A stretch of DNA of 5,153 nucleotides. It comes from Nanobdellota archaeon. Its GTDB lineage: Archaea; Nanobdellota; Nanobdellia; Pacearchaeales; GW2011-AR1. The stretch is from NCBI GenBank assembly GCA_018830845.1, contig JAHJRS010000092.1, positions 1 through 5,153 of the forward strand, in the 5' to 3' direction. Below are positions 5,143-5,153 of this stretch, one piece after another. The notes below the pieces were generated by a model that saw only the letters and a list, made by a program, of their open reading frames with translations, was not told the DNA's origin and did no database searches. The translations under genes were made by a program, and so were the position numbers. Every line of letters starts with the position of its first letter. Position 1 is the stretch's first letter.

Positions 5143-5153
5143 ATCTAGATTTA

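Noticed and set aside
5139..5150. Overlapping restriction-type palindromes AGATCT and TCTAGA near the right edge
   Set aside because: Six-base palindromes of this kind are expected by chance in AT-rich sequence and nothing around them suggests a role.

Overview
The window looks like a piece of an AT-rich, gene-dense archaeal chromosome, most likely from a small-genome (DPANN-type, Woesearchaeota/Pacearchaeota-like) lineage. Archaeal identity rests on four recognisable proteins: an archaeal-type valyl-tRNA synthetase, an archaeal/eukaryotic-type release factor aRF1 (NIKS, YxCxxxF and GGQ motifs), an archaeal NAC, and a Sec61-beta. TATA-box promoters placed for leaderless transcription agree with this. 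The lineage assignment is inference from the compact proteins (776-residue ValRS, 364-residue aRF1) and tight spacing, not from a phylogeny.

Layout. The left part is read on the minus strand. From right to left it holds Sec61-beta (967-1128), NAC abutting it (634-966), a 95-bp gap with promoter-like elements, an unrecognised 146-residue helical protein (98-538), and, coupled to it by an ATGA overlap, the start of a MinD/ParA-family ATPase that runs off the left edge (1-101). The right part is read on the plus strand: valS (1214-3544), an unrecognised 132-residue protein (3577-3975) and prf1/aRF1 (4014-5108). The window ends with 45 noncoding bases that carry a promoter-like box for a gene beyond the edge. 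No tRNA, rRNA, CRISPR or mobile element was seen.

Function. The window is mostly protein-synthesis housekeeping: tRNA charging (ValRS), termination (aRF1), nascent-chain handling at the ribosome exit (NAC) and membrane insertion through the Sec channel (Sec61-beta). The second theme is the MinD/ParA ATPase and its coupled helical partner, which suggests spatial positioning or division. Sec61-beta, valS, the 132-residue gene and prf1 each have a TATA-like box centred about 25-28 bp upstream of the start codon. They are therefore probably transcribed from separate promoters as leaderless mRNAs, despite gaps as short as 32-38 bp.

The points most worth a second look are the aRF1 that lacks the C-domain minidomain, the two unrecognised proteins, the leaderless-promoter spacing rule, and a second copy of the Sec61-beta promoter core facing into the 3' end of nac.
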